Assembly: GCA_021324455.1 (NCBI GenBank)
Contig: JAJPJA010000107.1
Location: 1-34,857, forward strand
Reading direction: 5' to 3'
From: Pseudomonadota bacterium
GTDB lineage: Bacteria; Desulfobacterota; Binatia; Binatales; Binataceae
DNA length: 34,857 nucleotides
Part shown: piece after piece, positions 14,746-23,898 of the stretch
How the letters are laid out: each line of letters begins with the position of its first letter
Numbering within the stretch: the first letter of the stretch is position 1
The notes under the pieces: generated by a model
Databases searched by the model: none
What the model was told of the DNA's origin: nothing
Seen by the model: only the letters and a program-made list of their open reading frames with translations
Program-made: the position numbers and the translations under genes

Positions 14746-15738
14746 CTATCGCTTCGCCTCCGAGCCGACGGATTCGAGCTGATCCCATCCGCGCCGGTCC
14801 GGCGGTGCGATGAGCCGGCCGTCGGCGCGCCGCAAGCGCATCCCGGCGCGGCGGTCCACGATCCGGCCCACGCGATGCACCGCGACACCGAGACGGCGGG
14901 TCAACGCCGCCGCCGAATGTCCCCGCGGCAGGCAGAACAGCAGCTCGTAGTCCTCGCCGCCGCTGAGCGCCAAATCGGTTCGATCTCCGGCCACCGACAA
15001 ATAATGCCGCGAGCGCGGAATCGCGGCCAGTTCGATCTCCGCCCCGACCCGGCTGCGCTCCAGAATATGGCCCAAATCGGCCAGCAGTCCGTCGCTGATA
15101 TCGATCGCGGCCGGCGCCGGACGCATCCGCGCCAGTTGCTGTCCCGCCGCCAGACGGGGCTGAGGCGCGATGAAGCGGCTGACCAAAAATCTGCGCGCCG
15201 CGCCTTGCGCCTTGACCTCGCCCGCCATAATGCGCCATCCCAGCGCGCAGTCGCCCAGCGTGCCGGTGACGAAAATCTCATCATCCTTGCGCGCGGTGTC
15301 GCGCCGCAGCGCCGCGGAGAGCACCTCGCCGATCAGGGCGATGGTGATGGTCAGCTGATTGGCGCGCGTGATATTGCCGCCGACCACGTCCACCCCGGCG
15401 CCGCGCGCCGCCCGGCCCACACCGCGATACATGCCGGAGAAAAATGCCGCATCCAGGCCTTCGCGGATGCCGAGGTTGATCACGCATGCGCGCGGTATTC
15501 CGCCCATCGCGGCAATATCGCTCAAATTGACGGCGAGCGCCCGCGCGCCCAGCTGCGGCGCGCTGAGCCAGTCCAGATTGAAGTGGACGCCTTCAACCAT
15601 CGAGTCGATCGTAATGAGCTGCGGCCGCCGCGACGGCGCGATGATCGCGCAGTCGTCGCCGGGGCCCAGCAGCGTGCGCCGTCCATAAGGCAAAGCGCGG
15701 CACAGGCGCTCGATCAGTTCGAACTCGCCGGCCTTCAT
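14746..15738 (-). CDS. thiL: Thiamine-monophosphate kinase
   Basis: 330 residues, normal length. The N-terminus shows LLGPGDDCAII with metal-binding Asp28 and Asp29, then TIDSMVEGVHF (Asp45) and NLSDIAAMGG (Asp74), all hallmark ThiL motifs. ISDGLLADLGHI in the second half carries another nucleotide and magnesium ligand. ThiL phosphorylates thiamine monophosphate to thiamine diphosphate with ATP, the last step of cofactor biosynthesis. It appears to be the first gene of a minus-strand operon reaching to the UbiB-like or AlkZ-related gene, because a 206-base gap separates it from the amidohydrolase upstream. On the minus strand TATAGT occurs about 108 bases before the start as a possible -10 element, without a convincing -35. 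Confidence 0.96.
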   Translation of the reverse strand: MKAGEFELIERLCRALPYGRRTLLGPGDDCAIIAPSRRPQLITIDSMVEGVHFNLDWLSAPQLGARALAVNLSDIAAMGGIPRACVINLGIREGLDAAFFSGMYRGVGRAARGAGVDVVGGNITRANQLTITIALIGEVLSAALRRDTARKDDEIFVTGTLGDCALGWRIMAGEVKAQGAARRFLVSRFIAPQPRLAAGQQLARMRPAPAAIDISDGLLADLGHILERSRVGAEIELAAIPRSRHYLSVAGDRTDLALSGGEDYELLFCLPRGHSAAALTRRLGVAVHRVGRIVDRRAGMRLRRADGRLIAPPDRRGWDQLESVGSEAKR

Positions 15739-15944
15739 GAGCGTGGCGCGCCGCGATGCCGGATCCCTGAGCAGGTGGAACCTGTCGGAGGAACAGAATC
15801 GGAACTGGATGAAAGATCGATGAGCAATCAGCGTTTCCGCAGCCGACTATAGAATGAAGCTAAACCATGGCGGTTGGCGCGGCAATACCATGGATGCGCA
15901 AACCGGCGAATGCGGGCCGGGCGGGGATAACGCGCAATACGGCC

Positions 15945-17138
15945 TCAGTGGGGCCAGGGAATTTGCGCGGCCGGCGTTTGCGCCAGCTTTTGCAGGTCGA
16001 AGTGCATCATCGCGGCGGCGTTCATGCCGACGATCGCCTCGACCTCCGGCCGCGGAACCGCGCCGAAAAGCTTTTCCAGATGACGGCGGCTGCTCGGATA
16101 GCTGCCCTCGACATGGGGAAAATCCGAGCCCCACATCATGTTGCCCACGCCCAGCGTGCGCCGCAGTTCGACTTCGTCCGCGGAAAAGAAGCTGGTCACG
16201 AAGCATTGCCGATGCCACTGTTCGAGCGGCGACATCTCGCCGCGGTAAGAGAGCAGCGAACCCGCCCTGGTCTGCGACCGCCACCACATCTCGATCTCCT
16301 TGAGCACCTGCGCGATCCAGTGCGTGCCGCTTTCAAGGATGCCGATTCTCAGGCCGGGGAAGCGTTCGGGCACCGCGCCGGCCAGCAGATGCATCAGGTA
16401 TTCGTGCTCGCCGACCAGAATGTCGTGCTGCACCAGCAGTTCCCATCCGGGTTCCGGTTTGCCGGTGGTTGACCACGGCCAGATGGTGCCGTCCCAGCGC
16501 AGCAGCGGCTTTTCGCGGCCGAATCCGGCGTGGAAAATCGCCGCCATCCCGCGCTCCGCCAGCGCCGACCACATCGGATCGTAGTAGCGCGAATTGTAGC
16601 CGGGCTGATCGCGCGACACGAAAGACACCTTGCCGGGCAGCGAAATCGCGCGCAGGCCATGCTGGTAGGCGTCGTCGATTTCCTCCAGCACCGTGTCCAT
16701 CCCGCAGATCAGATTGGCGGCGGTCGAACCGGTAAAGCGAAACGGCGCCGCGCAGACGTAGTCGGCGAAGTATCGATGGTACGCCATCGTACATTCATGC
16801 AGGAAATCCGGGTTGTCGCTGAACGCGCCGATAAATGGAGTGATAAATTCCGCCGCCACGCCGTCGGCGTCGATCATGGCGAGGCGTTCCTTCATCGGCA
16901 GCGGACGGATGTATTCCTCAAAACCGCCGCGCCGTCCGCTGTCCGGGATCGGCGTGAAGCCCACTTCGCCGAGGTTGACCTTGTCCTGCGTCAGCGGTCC
17001 GAAGGCGCCGATCAGAGTGGAGAAATAGCGCTCGGCGAGCACCTCGCCGCGGTCGAAATCGTCATGCCACCTGCGGGGCAGAAACGGTTTGAGCTGGGCG
17101 ACCAGTTCGGTATGACTGTCCATCGAAATGACAATCAT
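15945..17138 (-). CDS. amidohydrolase family protein (ACMSD/decarboxylase-like), copy 1
   Basis: 397 residues from the ATG at 17138, chosen for the upstream GGGAGGTGCGCCG. It belongs to the amidohydrolase 2 / ACMSD superfamily: a short N-terminal strand MIVISMDSHTE with Asp7-x-His9 at the metal position, a barrel His in AIFHAGFGREKP, LRIGILESGTHWIAQVL, and the terminal acid Asp339 in MMWGSDFPHVEGSYP. Family members decarboxylate or hydrolyse aromatic and ring-fission acids with one divalent metal. The canonical first metal motif HxH is DxH here, as in the two other copies in this window. It is the last gene of the minus-strand catabolic block, about 120 bases after the luciferase-like gene. 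Confidence 0.88.
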   Translation of the reverse strand: MIVISMDSHTELVAQLKPFLPRRWHDDFDRGEVLAERYFSTLIGAFGPLTQDKVNLGEVGFTPIPDSGRRGGFEEYIRPLPMKERLAMIDADGVAAEFITPFIGAFSDNPDFLHECTMAYHRYFADYVCAAPFRFTGSTAANLICGMDTVLEEIDDAYQHGLRAISLPGKVSFVSRDQPGYNSRYYDPMWSALAERGMAAIFHAGFGREKPLLRWDGTIWPWSTTGKPEPGWELLVQHDILVGEHEYLMHLLAGAVPERFPGLRIGILESGTHWIAQVLKEIEMWWRSQTRAGSLLSYRGEMSPLEQWHRQCFVTSFFSADEVELRRTLGVGNMMWGSDFPHVEGSYPSSRRHLEKLFGAVPRPEVEAIVGMNAAAMMHFDLQKLAQTPAAQIPWPH

Positions 17139-17258
17139 CGGCGCACCTCCCGCAGACATGGTGTAAGTCAGACTGCCACCACAATCGAGCAGTTGGCAAA
17201 CACCGCGCCTCCCTTCTTTAGCTCCGATCCCGCGGCCGATTATGCGGCGGCCAGCCGA

Positions 17259-18155
17259 TCATGCCGCCCCCGGGGCTAACGCTTCGAACGTGCGCTGGTC
17301 CAAAAGCGGCACGCCGGCGGCGGGAGCGCCGGGGGACAGCGGCAGGATGCAGATATGATCGGCGCCGGCTTTGAGCTGCGCGTCCAATGCGTCGCGCAGC
17401 TTTTCCTCCGTGCCCCAGGTCAACAGCGCGTCAACCAGGCGGTCGCTGACGCCGTTGCTTAAATCCTCGTCGGTGAAGCCGAGCGAGCGCACGCTGTTGG
17501 CGTAGTTGGGCAGCCGCATGTAGAAGCTGAACATCGAGCGTCCGGCGGCGCGGGCCTTGGCCGGGTCGGTTTCGAGCAGCAGCTTCTGGATTACGTAAAT
17601 TTTGCGGTCGGGGCCTAACGCGCGGCGCACGCGTGCGGTCAATTCCGGCGTGCCGTTGGTGACGATCGCGCCGTCGGTCTGCGCGGCCAATGCCAGCATC
17701 TTCGGCATCAGGGCGGCCAGCACCACCGGCGGCTCATGGGCAAGCCTGGGTCCCAAAAACGGCGCCGACTTCATCTTCTCGACGTACTCGCACATGTACC
17801 GGTACGGCTTTTCGTAATGCATCCCGTAGCGGTTGATGAACGGTTTGTGGCTGGCGCCCAGCGCAAGGATGAAGCGGTTGTCGTACAGGCCGGCCAGCGT
17901 GCGCGCCGCGTTCATCATCGTGGCCGGCTGCCGTTTCCATATAATCGCGACGCTGAGTCCCACCTTGATGCGCTCGGTGCGGCTCAGCAGCATCGAGGCC
18001 ATCGCGAACGGATCGCGCCCCACCACCAGTTCGCCAATCCAGAATGACGCGTAGCCGAGCCGCTCCGCCTTGTTGATCACCGCGCTGGCGTCGGCCGCGC
18101 CAAGATTCTCGACCGGGCAAACCACGCCGATTGTGTCCGCTTTCATGACCGCCAT
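17259..18155 (-). CDS. LLM class flavin/F420-dependent oxidoreductase, copy A
   Basis: 298 residues. Luciferase-like TIM barrel: IGVVCPVENLGAADASAVIN at the start, AERLGYASFWIGELV (about 30-44) and IKVGLSVAIIWKRQPATMMN, then RFILALGASHKP. It is similar in size to F420-dependent reductases and hydroxylases common in actinobacteria and soil lineages. The sequence alone does not separate F420 from FMN use. The start is three bases after the stop of copy B, so they are transcribed together. The two copies share the fold but little else, so they could act on successive steps or form distinct subunits. Its substrate is unknown. Confidence 0.87.
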   Translation of the reverse strand: MAVMKADTIGVVCPVENLGAADASAVINKAERLGYASFWIGELVVGRDPFAMASMLLSRTERIKVGLSVAIIWKRQPATMMNAARTLAGLYDNRFILALGASHKPFINRYGMHYEKPYRYMCEYVEKMKSAPFLGPRLAHEPPVVLAALMPKMLALAAQTDGAIVTNGTPELTARVRRALGPDRKIYVIQKLLLETDPAKARAAGRSMFSFYMRLPNYANSVRSLGFTDEDLSNGVSDRLVDALLTWGTEEKLRDALDAQLKAGADHICILPLSPGAPAAGVPLLDQRTFEALAPGAA

Positions 18156-18158
18156 CGC

Positions 18159-19043
18159 TCACTTCCCCACATATGCTTTCGCAATCGCCTGGAGTTCCGC
18201 CGCGGCCTGGTCGGGCGCAAGCGGCGGCGGGAAGAGCACCAGCCGCGTGGCGCCCGCGCGGCGATAGTCTTCGACCGAATAACGCCCTTCCTTCAGTCCG
18301 GCGGGCGAGAACAAGGTGATGTCCATCCGGGCGAAATCGCGGCCGGCTTCGCCGCACATCTTCTTCAGCATCGACAGTCCGTGCGCGAGTTGATCCGGAT
18401 TAAGTCCGATCGGACCCCATCCGTCGCCGATCGCGACCGTGTCTTTCAGCGCGCGTTCCGGCCTGAAACCGCCCTGCATCCCGCCGGCGCCGATCAGAAT
18501 CGGCGGATGCGGCTTTTGGATCGGCTTGGGATAGCAATAGACCGGCGGGAATCTGACGAACCGCCCATCGAAGCTGGATTCCTCTCTGGTCCATAACTCC
18601 TTCATGGCGCGGAGGTATTCGCGCGTCATCGGCCATCGGCGCCGGAATTCCACGCCCATCACCGCCGATTCCTCCGCCAGCCATCCGGCGCCGACGCCGA
18701 AGATCACGCGGCCCCTGGAGTACAGGTCGAGGGTCGCCACTTCCTTCGCGGTCACCAGGGGCGGGCGTTCGGGAACCAGGCAGATGCCGCTGCCGATCCT
18801 GAGCCGCGCGGTGGCCGCGGCGGCGAAGGACATCGACACGAACAGGTCGGAGATGCGGCAGAGCACCTCGGGAGTTTTGCCGTCGGGCACGCGGCGCGTA
18901 CCGTCGGGGCGGGTATAATGCGTCGGCACGACGGGATGCTCGGCCAGGAAGAGCGATTCGAAACCCAACTCCTCGCACATCCGCGCCAGCGACGCCGGAT
19001 CGACGGTCGACTCCGCGACAAAATTCAGAATACCGATGTTCAT
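18159..19043 (-). CDS. LLM class F420-dependent oxidoreductase, copy B
   Basis: 294 residues. The N-terminus shows ARMCEELGFESLFLAEHPVV (about 20-39), followed by the YTRPDGTRRVPDGKTPEVL insertion and the LYSRGRVIFGVGAGWLAEES segment (about 112-131). These match the probable F420-dependent TIGR03619-type subfamily, in which the His/Pro pair after the second strand is conserved. It probably oxidises or hydroxylates an organic substrate using reduced F420 or FMN. It starts 16 bases after the HpaI-type aldolase gene, which places it in the middle of a four- or five-gene operon. No F420 biosynthesis gene is in the window. Confidence 0.88.
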   Translation of the reverse strand: MNIGILNFVAESTVDPASLARMCEELGFESLFLAEHPVVPTHYTRPDGTRRVPDGKTPEVLCRISDLFVSMSFAAAATARLRIGSGICLVPERPPLVTAKEVATLDLYSRGRVIFGVGAGWLAEESAVMGVEFRRRWPMTREYLRAMKELWTREESSFDGRFVRFPPVYCYPKPIQKPHPPILIGAGGMQGGFRPERALKDTVAIGDGWGPIGLNPDQLAHGLSMLKKMCGEAGRDFARMDITLFSPAGLKEGRYSVEDYRRAGATRLVLFPPPLAPDQAAAELQAIAKAYVGK

Positions 19044-19059
19044 CCGCTTCTCCCGATGC

Positions 19060-19845
19060 TTACCCGGCCACTTCGCGCAGTTTCCTTGCGCCCTGCTCTA
19101 CTGCGGCGCGGATGAAGCCGATGGTGCTGCCGAACAGGAGCATCCGCGCGCCGTCGTCGATTGCGGGCTTGAAGGAGTCGAGCGTGAACGCAACGTCCAT
19201 GATGTGGATCCCGCGCTCCGCGCATAGCCTGCGAACCTTCAGCTTTGCTTCCTGCACCTTCGGATGATTGAACTGCCCGATCAGTCCGTAGCTTTGCGAG
19301 AGGTCGGCGAACCCGACAATGACGAAGTCGACGCCTGGTACCAGCATCGCGCCCAGATTTTCCACCGCTTCCCTGGTTTCGATATTGAGGCCGAGCAGCA
19401 GATGATCGTTGGCCCACGCCGCGCCCGCCGCCATGTCGGAAACGTTCTGGAAATTGGAGCCGCCGTTCTGGCCCATCGCCCATCCGCGCCGCCCCTGCGG
19501 ATGATATTTCGCCAATTCGATAAAGCGATCGACTTCGGCCGGTTCGCGCGTATGCGGCAGCAGCAGGCAGTTGGCGCCGTTGTCGAGCAGACGCGTGACG
19601 TAGGCGTACTGCAGGTCGGGGATTCGGATCATCGGCGTGATGCCCGCGGCGTGGCAATGCAGCAGCAGGTCAACCGCGGTTTCCAGACTGAGCGGTCCGT
19701 GCTCGAGATCGATGAAGACAAAGTCGGCGCCGGCCGCCGCGATGTTGTAAACGGTGTCGGGGTCGCGCGCCGACGCCAGTCCGCATCCGAGCGCGACCCG
19801 CCCGCTGTTCAATATTTGCTTGAGTTTATTCTCGCGCAGGTTCAT
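19060..19845 (-). CDS. HpcH/HpaI family aldolase
   Basis: 261 residues from the ATG at 19845, with GGAGAAATTCA just upstream; an upstream frame extension lacks support. It is a class II (metal-dependent) aldolase of the HpaI/citrate lyase-like family: DFVFIDLEHGPLS with base His49, Arg74 in PMIRIPD, metal ligands Glu156 (NIETREA) and Asp181 (VGFADLSQSYG). HpaI enzymes cleave 2-keto-4-hydroxy acids to pyruvate or a related oxoacid and an aldehyde, usually as the last step of meta-cleavage-type pathways. Here it follows an FAH-family hydrolase by 64 bases, which echoes the HpaG/HpaI pairing of homoprotocatechuate degradation. Confidence 0.92.
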   Translation of the reverse strand: MNLRENKLKQILNSGRVALGCGLASARDPDTVYNIAAAGADFVFIDLEHGPLSLETAVDLLLHCHAAGITPMIRIPDLQYAYVTRLLDNGANCLLLPHTREPAEVDRFIELAKYHPQGRRGWAMGQNGGSNFQNVSDMAAGAAWANDHLLLGLNIETREAVENLGAMLVPGVDFVIVGFADLSQSYGLIGQFNHPKVQEAKLKVRRLCAERGIHIMDVAFTLDSFKPAIDDGARMLLFGSTIGFIRAAVEQGARKLREVAG

Positions 19846-19909
19846 TGAATTTCTCCGTGCCGGGGTCCGCCCCATCCCCTGAAGGAATCGGCGAGGGGTC
19901 GCAGCTTTT

Positions 19910-20779
19910 TCAGAAGGCCGGGCCGGGCTCGTCGATTATGCGGTTTTCGATGTGCCCGATGCGTTCGATTTCCACCCGCACCACGTCGCCCGTTTTGAGA
20001 AATTGCGGCGGATTCAGCGCGCCGCCCACTCCCGACGGTGTGCCGGTGGAAATAACCATACCGGGCAGCAGCGTAAAGACGGTGCTCAGTGTTTCGATTT
20101 GTGCGTAGCAGTCGAACACCAGGTGGCGCGTGTTCGAATGCTGCCGCAGCTCGCCGTTGACGCAGGTCTTCAGTTCCAGCGTATGCGGATCGCCGATCTC
20201 ATCCGGCGTTACCAGCCAGGGGCCGATTGGACCATGCGTATCGAACGACTTGCCCAAAGTATGGGTCGGCGCGCGCATCTGCCAGTCGCGCACGCTGACG
20301 TCGTTGACAATCAGGAACCCGGCGATGACTTCATGCGCCCGGCCGCGCGGCACGCGGCGGCATCGGCGCCCAATCACAAACCCCAGCTCGCCCTCGTAAT
20401 CCAACGCCTTCGATACGCGCGGCAGGTGTATCGGGTCGTAGGGTGCGTTGACGCAGGTGACCTGTTTATTGAAGAAGACCGGAAACTCCGGAGGTTTGGC
20501 CCTGGTCTCCGCGATATGGTCGGCGTAGTTCAGGCCGATAGCGAGGAACTCCGGCGGATTGGGAATCGGCGCTTCCAGCTTCACACCGGCCAGCGCAATG
20601 CGGCCGGCGCCCGCGTCAGCGGCCTTGCGCGCGCGATCCATCGCGGCGGCGCCGGCTTTCAGAAAGCCCAGCATGTCGCGCGGCAGCTCCGGCGCCTGCG
20701 CCGCGAGATCGATAATCGTATCGCCGGCCACGATTCCGATCCTGGTCCCCGCCGCGTCAGTGAAGGTGGCAAGTTTCAT
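19910..20779 (-). CDS. fumarylacetoacetate hydrolase family protein
   Basis: 289 residues. The C-terminal catalytic domain is typical of FAH/HpcE proteins: FLAIGLNYADHI (about 78-89), metal ligands Glu129 and Glu131 in LDYEGELGFVIG, Asp160 in NDVSVRDWQ, and Lys177 in LGKSFDTHGPIGPWL, with the closing GTPSGVG loop. The N-terminal portion is the short FAH-associated domain. Members hydrolyse C-C bonds of acylpyruvates, decarboxylate oxaloacetate or isomerise hydroxymuconates. The aldolase and luciferase-like genes downstream suggest a ring-fission lower pathway, but no ring-cleavage dioxygenase is in the window. It is probably the first gene of this minus-strand unit, after a 239-base gap. Confidence 0.93.
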   Translation of the reverse strand: MKLATFTDAAGTRIGIVAGDTIIDLAAQAPELPRDMLGFLKAGAAAMDRARKAADAGAGRIALAGVKLEAPIPNPPEFLAIGLNYADHIAETRAKPPEFPVFFNKQVTCVNAPYDPIHLPRVSKALDYEGELGFVIGRRCRRVPRGRAHEVIAGFLIVNDVSVRDWQMRAPTHTLGKSFDTHGPIGPWLVTPDEIGDPHTLELKTCVNGELRQHSNTRHLVFDCYAQIETLSTVFTLLPGMVISTGTPSGVGGALNPPQFLKTGDVVRVEIERIGHIENRIIDEPGPAF

Positions 20780-21018
20780 CGAAGCCTCGCTCTATTCGCC
20801 GTCTGACGTGAAGATCAACTCGGCCGTTATGGTATCAGGCACCCTCAGCCCGGCTCTCTATCATTGAAGAATGCGGGCGACGGAAACCAAAAGATACTCC
20901 AGCAGCGGCAGCCATCTTCATTCAAAAGGCTTGTTCAACGCCGCGGGCAATGATGCAACGCGGCGGGGGCGGCGCAAGTCTGCGAAGTCGCCGAGCCGCG
21001 CTGCGGCTGCGCCTGTTT

Positions 21019-22173
21019 TCAGTTCGGACGTATCGGATACAGCTTGAGCGCGTTGTCCCACATGATTTTGCGCTTGCTCTCCTCCGACACTCCCGCCAGC
21101 GCCATCACCTCCTTGACCGCGCGGCTGTAGTGGCGGCCCTCGGGATGGCCGAAGTCGGTCGCCACCACCACGTTGTCGTCGCCGATTGTATCGATCACCT
21201 GCTTGATACCGGGATCGTCGGGGTCGGCCGAGATGTAGCATTGACGCTGGAAGTACTCGACCGGCGCCATCTTCAACCCGGGAATCGGCAGGCCCTTGAA
21301 CCCGCCCTGCACGCCCGCCGCGAGCCGGTACATCCAGAACGCGGCCCAGCCGGCGCCCGATTCCAGGTGCACCACGCGCAGCTTCGGATGCCGCTCCAGC
21401 ACGCCGCCCATGATGAACGCCGCGCTGGCCAGCATGTTGCCGATGCTGAAGGCGGTGATGCTCTCGGCGGTGCCCAGTCCGGGCAGGTAATGGTAGAGCA
21501 TCAGGTCGCAGGCGTTGAGCGCGCCGACATGCACGCCGACCGGAACGTCCAGATCGGCAATCGTCGCCCACAGCCGATCGTAGCAGGACTCGTACAGCCG
21601 ATGCTCTCCGACCGGCACCGGGTTGATGTGCACCGCCTTGAAGCCCAATTCCTTGACGCAGCGCACGGCTTCTTTGGCCGCCGCTTGGGGATCGCGCAGG
21701 TCAAGCGAGCCGGTGCCGACCAGCCGCTCGCCGGCCTCGGAGCAGAAGTCGTGCAGCCAGTTGTTGTAGGCGCGCCGGATGGCCGCCGCGCCCGCCGGGC
21801 TCAGCGTGGGCGCCGCGCACGAGTACAAACCGGCGGTGGGATATACGACCATGTAATCGATGCCGACGCGCTCCATCGCGTCGATATAGCATCGCGGCGG
21901 AAAACCCTGCCGCGCATACTCGTCGTAAGCCTCGCCCAGGCCGGGCATGATCATCGGGCTGCCGAAGACCCCCTCCAGCGGCATATCGACGCCGCCGACA
22001 CTGACGTCATTGAAGAAGGCCAGTCCGGTGCTTTTGCCCTTGGCGTCCTGGTTGTAATAGCCGGTGTAGATGTGCGGCATCTCGGCGCGATATTCGGGCT
22101 CGAGGTATCTCTCCCAGATATTGTTGGGCTCCAGGATATGACTGTCGGCGTCTATGAATCTCACCCGGTTCAT
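21019..22173 (-). CDS. amidohydrolase family protein (ACMSD/decarboxylase-like), copy 2
   Basis: 384 residues from the ATG at 22173, which has AAAGGAGAACTGCA upstream. It is an amidohydrolase 2 family barrel with FIDADSHILEP at the N-terminus (Asp10-x-His12, Glu15), barrel His in VGVHVGALNACDL, LRVVHLESGAGWAAFWMYRL and terminal Asp340 in VVVATDFGHPEG. The last motif differs from the usual SDFPH/SDYPH of the other two copies. A long insertion with YNQDAKGKSTGLAFFNDVSV follows the N-terminal motif. A metal-dependent decarboxylase or hydrolase of a carboxylated intermediate is the best guess. It lies 109 bases after the GMC gene and is probably transcribed with it. Confidence 0.88.
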   Translation of the reverse strand: MNRVRFIDADSHILEPNNIWERYLEPEYRAEMPHIYTGYYNQDAKGKSTGLAFFNDVSVGGVDMPLEGVFGSPMIMPGLGEAYDEYARQGFPPRCYIDAMERVGIDYMVVYPTAGLYSCAAPTLSPAGAAAIRRAYNNWLHDFCSEAGERLVGTGSLDLRDPQAAAKEAVRCVKELGFKAVHINPVPVGEHRLYESCYDRLWATIADLDVPVGVHVGALNACDLMLYHYLPGLGTAESITAFSIGNMLASAAFIMGGVLERHPKLRVVHLESGAGWAAFWMYRLAAGVQGGFKGLPIPGLKMAPVEYFQRQCYISADPDDPGIKQVIDTIGDDNVVVATDFGHPEGRHYSRAVKEVMALAGVSEESKRKIMWDNALKLYPIRPN

Positions 22174-22282
22174 TGCAGTTCTCCTTTGGACCGAGCCGTC
22201 CCGGGGCATCCCTGCGCGTCTTGTACCCGATCTGGTTTAGTAAAACCGTTCCTCATCATCAATATACGCGCGTTTGATCGGA

Positions 22283-23893
22283 TCAATCGAAGAACTCGGC
22301 CGCGCGTTCGCCCAGCATCACCGCGGTATTCGCCGGGCATCGCCGCACCACCTGCGGCATGATCGACGTATCCACCACCCGCACTCCCTCGACGCCGTAC
22401 ACGCGGCAGAACTGATCCACCACGGCATCCTCAGCCTTCGGACCCATCCGGCAGGTGCCCGACATATGGATTGAGGTGCCGACGTGGGTGCGCAGAAAGT
22501 CGTCCAGCGCCGCGTCAGAGGAGAGCTCCTGGTCGGTGGGCGAGAAGCGGCGCGCGCCGATTTCGCGATACGGTCTGGTTTCCAGCAGACGCGCCGCCAG
22601 CCGCATCCCATCCCGCGCCCGCGCCAAATCGATGTCGTTTTCCAAATAATGGAAATTCAGCGACGGCTTGTCCGCCGGATCGGCCGAGGTCAGCTTCATC
22701 TCGCCCCTGGCCCTGGCCTGCATCATGATCAGCGAGATGGTGTGATCGTTGCCGTGCAGCACCTGATCGACGACCTTGGGCAGCGACATGCTGCGCAGGA
22801 GGTCGAACAACATTCGGGCCCGATTAAGCATCGGCACCCCGTACAGCACGGCCCGGTTGAGCGGGATCGACGACGGCAGCAGCATCATGTCGCTGTACAC
22901 GTCGGAGCCGGGCGCGGTGTAATGCAGCGCGGTCTGCGCCCATGAATTGCGCAGCGGATCGACCTTGACGTCTTTTTTGACCTGCAGGCGGAGCGAGATC
23001 GACGCATGGTCGCTGAAATTGCGGCCCACCTGCGGCGAATCATGAATCACCGGGATACCGAAACCGCGCAATTCGTCCGCCGGTCCGACGCCGGAGAGCA
23101 TCAACAAGTGCGGCGACTTGACCGCGCCGGCGCTCAGCACAATCTCGCCGCCGTGCGCGGTCATCTGCCGCCCGTCGATCGAGCCTTCGATTCCGCACGC
23201 CCGGTTGGCGTTGAACACAATGCGCTGGACCAGCACTCCGCTGCGCACGGTCAGATTGGGCCGGCTCAGCGCGGGCTGCAGATAAGTGACGGCGGTGTTC
23301 ATGCGGACGCCGTTGATGTTGTTGACGGTCAACGCCCCGGCGCCGATTGACTTGGGGCCGTTCATGTCCGGGTCTTCGGGAAAGCCCGCTTCCAGGCAGG
23401 CCTGGACAAAGGCGCTGGCCACCGGCGACCATTCCTCGCGCCTGGCGCGGCGCACCGGAATGGGTCCGCCGGAGCCGTGGAAATCGTCGTGAAAATCCAG
23501 ATCGGTTTCGAGCTTCCTCAAAAACGGCAGCACCTTGTCGAACGACCATTGATCGTTGCCCTCCGCCGCCCATCCGTTGAAATCCTCGGGCAGCGCGCGC
23601 GTGAACAGGGTGCCGTTAAGCGCGCTGGAGCCGCCGACCACCTTTCCGCGCGGCACGATCTGCTCCACCCCGGGTCTGAGCGTGGCGCTGAACGCCCAGT
23701 TGTTGGGATGGTCGGGCGCCATCGAACTGAGTATGCCGCCGTACTTCAATTCGCGCGGAAAGCGGTCCACGCCGTGGAAATGCGGACCGGCCTCGACCAG
23801 CAATACCTTGCGGCGGGGATTTTCCGACAGCCGCGCCGCCAGCACGCATCCCGCCGACCCCGCGCCCACGATAATTACGTCGTAGCGTTCCAC
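22283..23893 (-). CDS. GMC family FAD-dependent oxidoreductase (choline dehydrogenase-like)
   Basis: 536 residues. FAD-binding GAGSAGCVLAARL near residue 11, the GMC signature 1 region VVGGSSALNGTLFTRALP (about 85-102), signature 2 SAGAVKSPHLLMLSG, and the C-terminal active site with His476 (SIHMSGTCRMG) and Asn522 (CPANTAVMLGE), the usual His/Asn pair. It oxidises a primary or secondary alcohol, or a lactol, to an aldehyde, ketone or lactone, passing electrons to FAD and then to an acceptor or oxygen. There is no signal peptide. It starts only five bases after the SMP-30 lactonase gene, so it is probably a two-enzyme unit. The substrate is unknown. Confidence 0.94.
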   Translation of the reverse strand: MERYDVIIVGAGSAGCVLAARLSENPRRKVLLVEAGPHFHGVDRFPRELKYGGILSSMAPDHPNNWAFSATLRPGVEQIVPRGKVVGGSSALNGTLFTRALPEDFNGWAAEGNDQWSFDKVLPFLRKLETDLDFHDDFHGSGGPIPVRRARREEWSPVASAFVQACLEAGFPEDPDMNGPKSIGAGALTVNNINGVRMNTAVTYLQPALSRPNLTVRSGVLVQRIVFNANRACGIEGSIDGRQMTAHGGEIVLSAGAVKSPHLLMLSGVGPADELRGFGIPVIHDSPQVGRNFSDHASISLRLQVKKDVKVDPLRNSWAQTALHYTAPGSDVYSDMMLLPSSIPLNRAVLYGVPMLNRARMLFDLLRSMSLPKVVDQVLHGNDHTISLIMMQARARGEMKLTSADPADKPSLNFHYLENDIDLARARDGMRLAARLLETRPYREIGARRFSPTDQELSSDAALDDFLRTHVGTSIHMSGTCRMGPKAEDAVVDQFCRVYGVEGVRVVDTSIMPQVVRRCPANTAVMLGERAAEFFD

Positions 23894-23898
23894 TCCGG

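Noticed and set aside
20950..22362. 470-codon open frame on the plus strand
   Set aside because: Antisense to the well-supported amidohydrolase gene, with His/Arg-rich composition and no motif.
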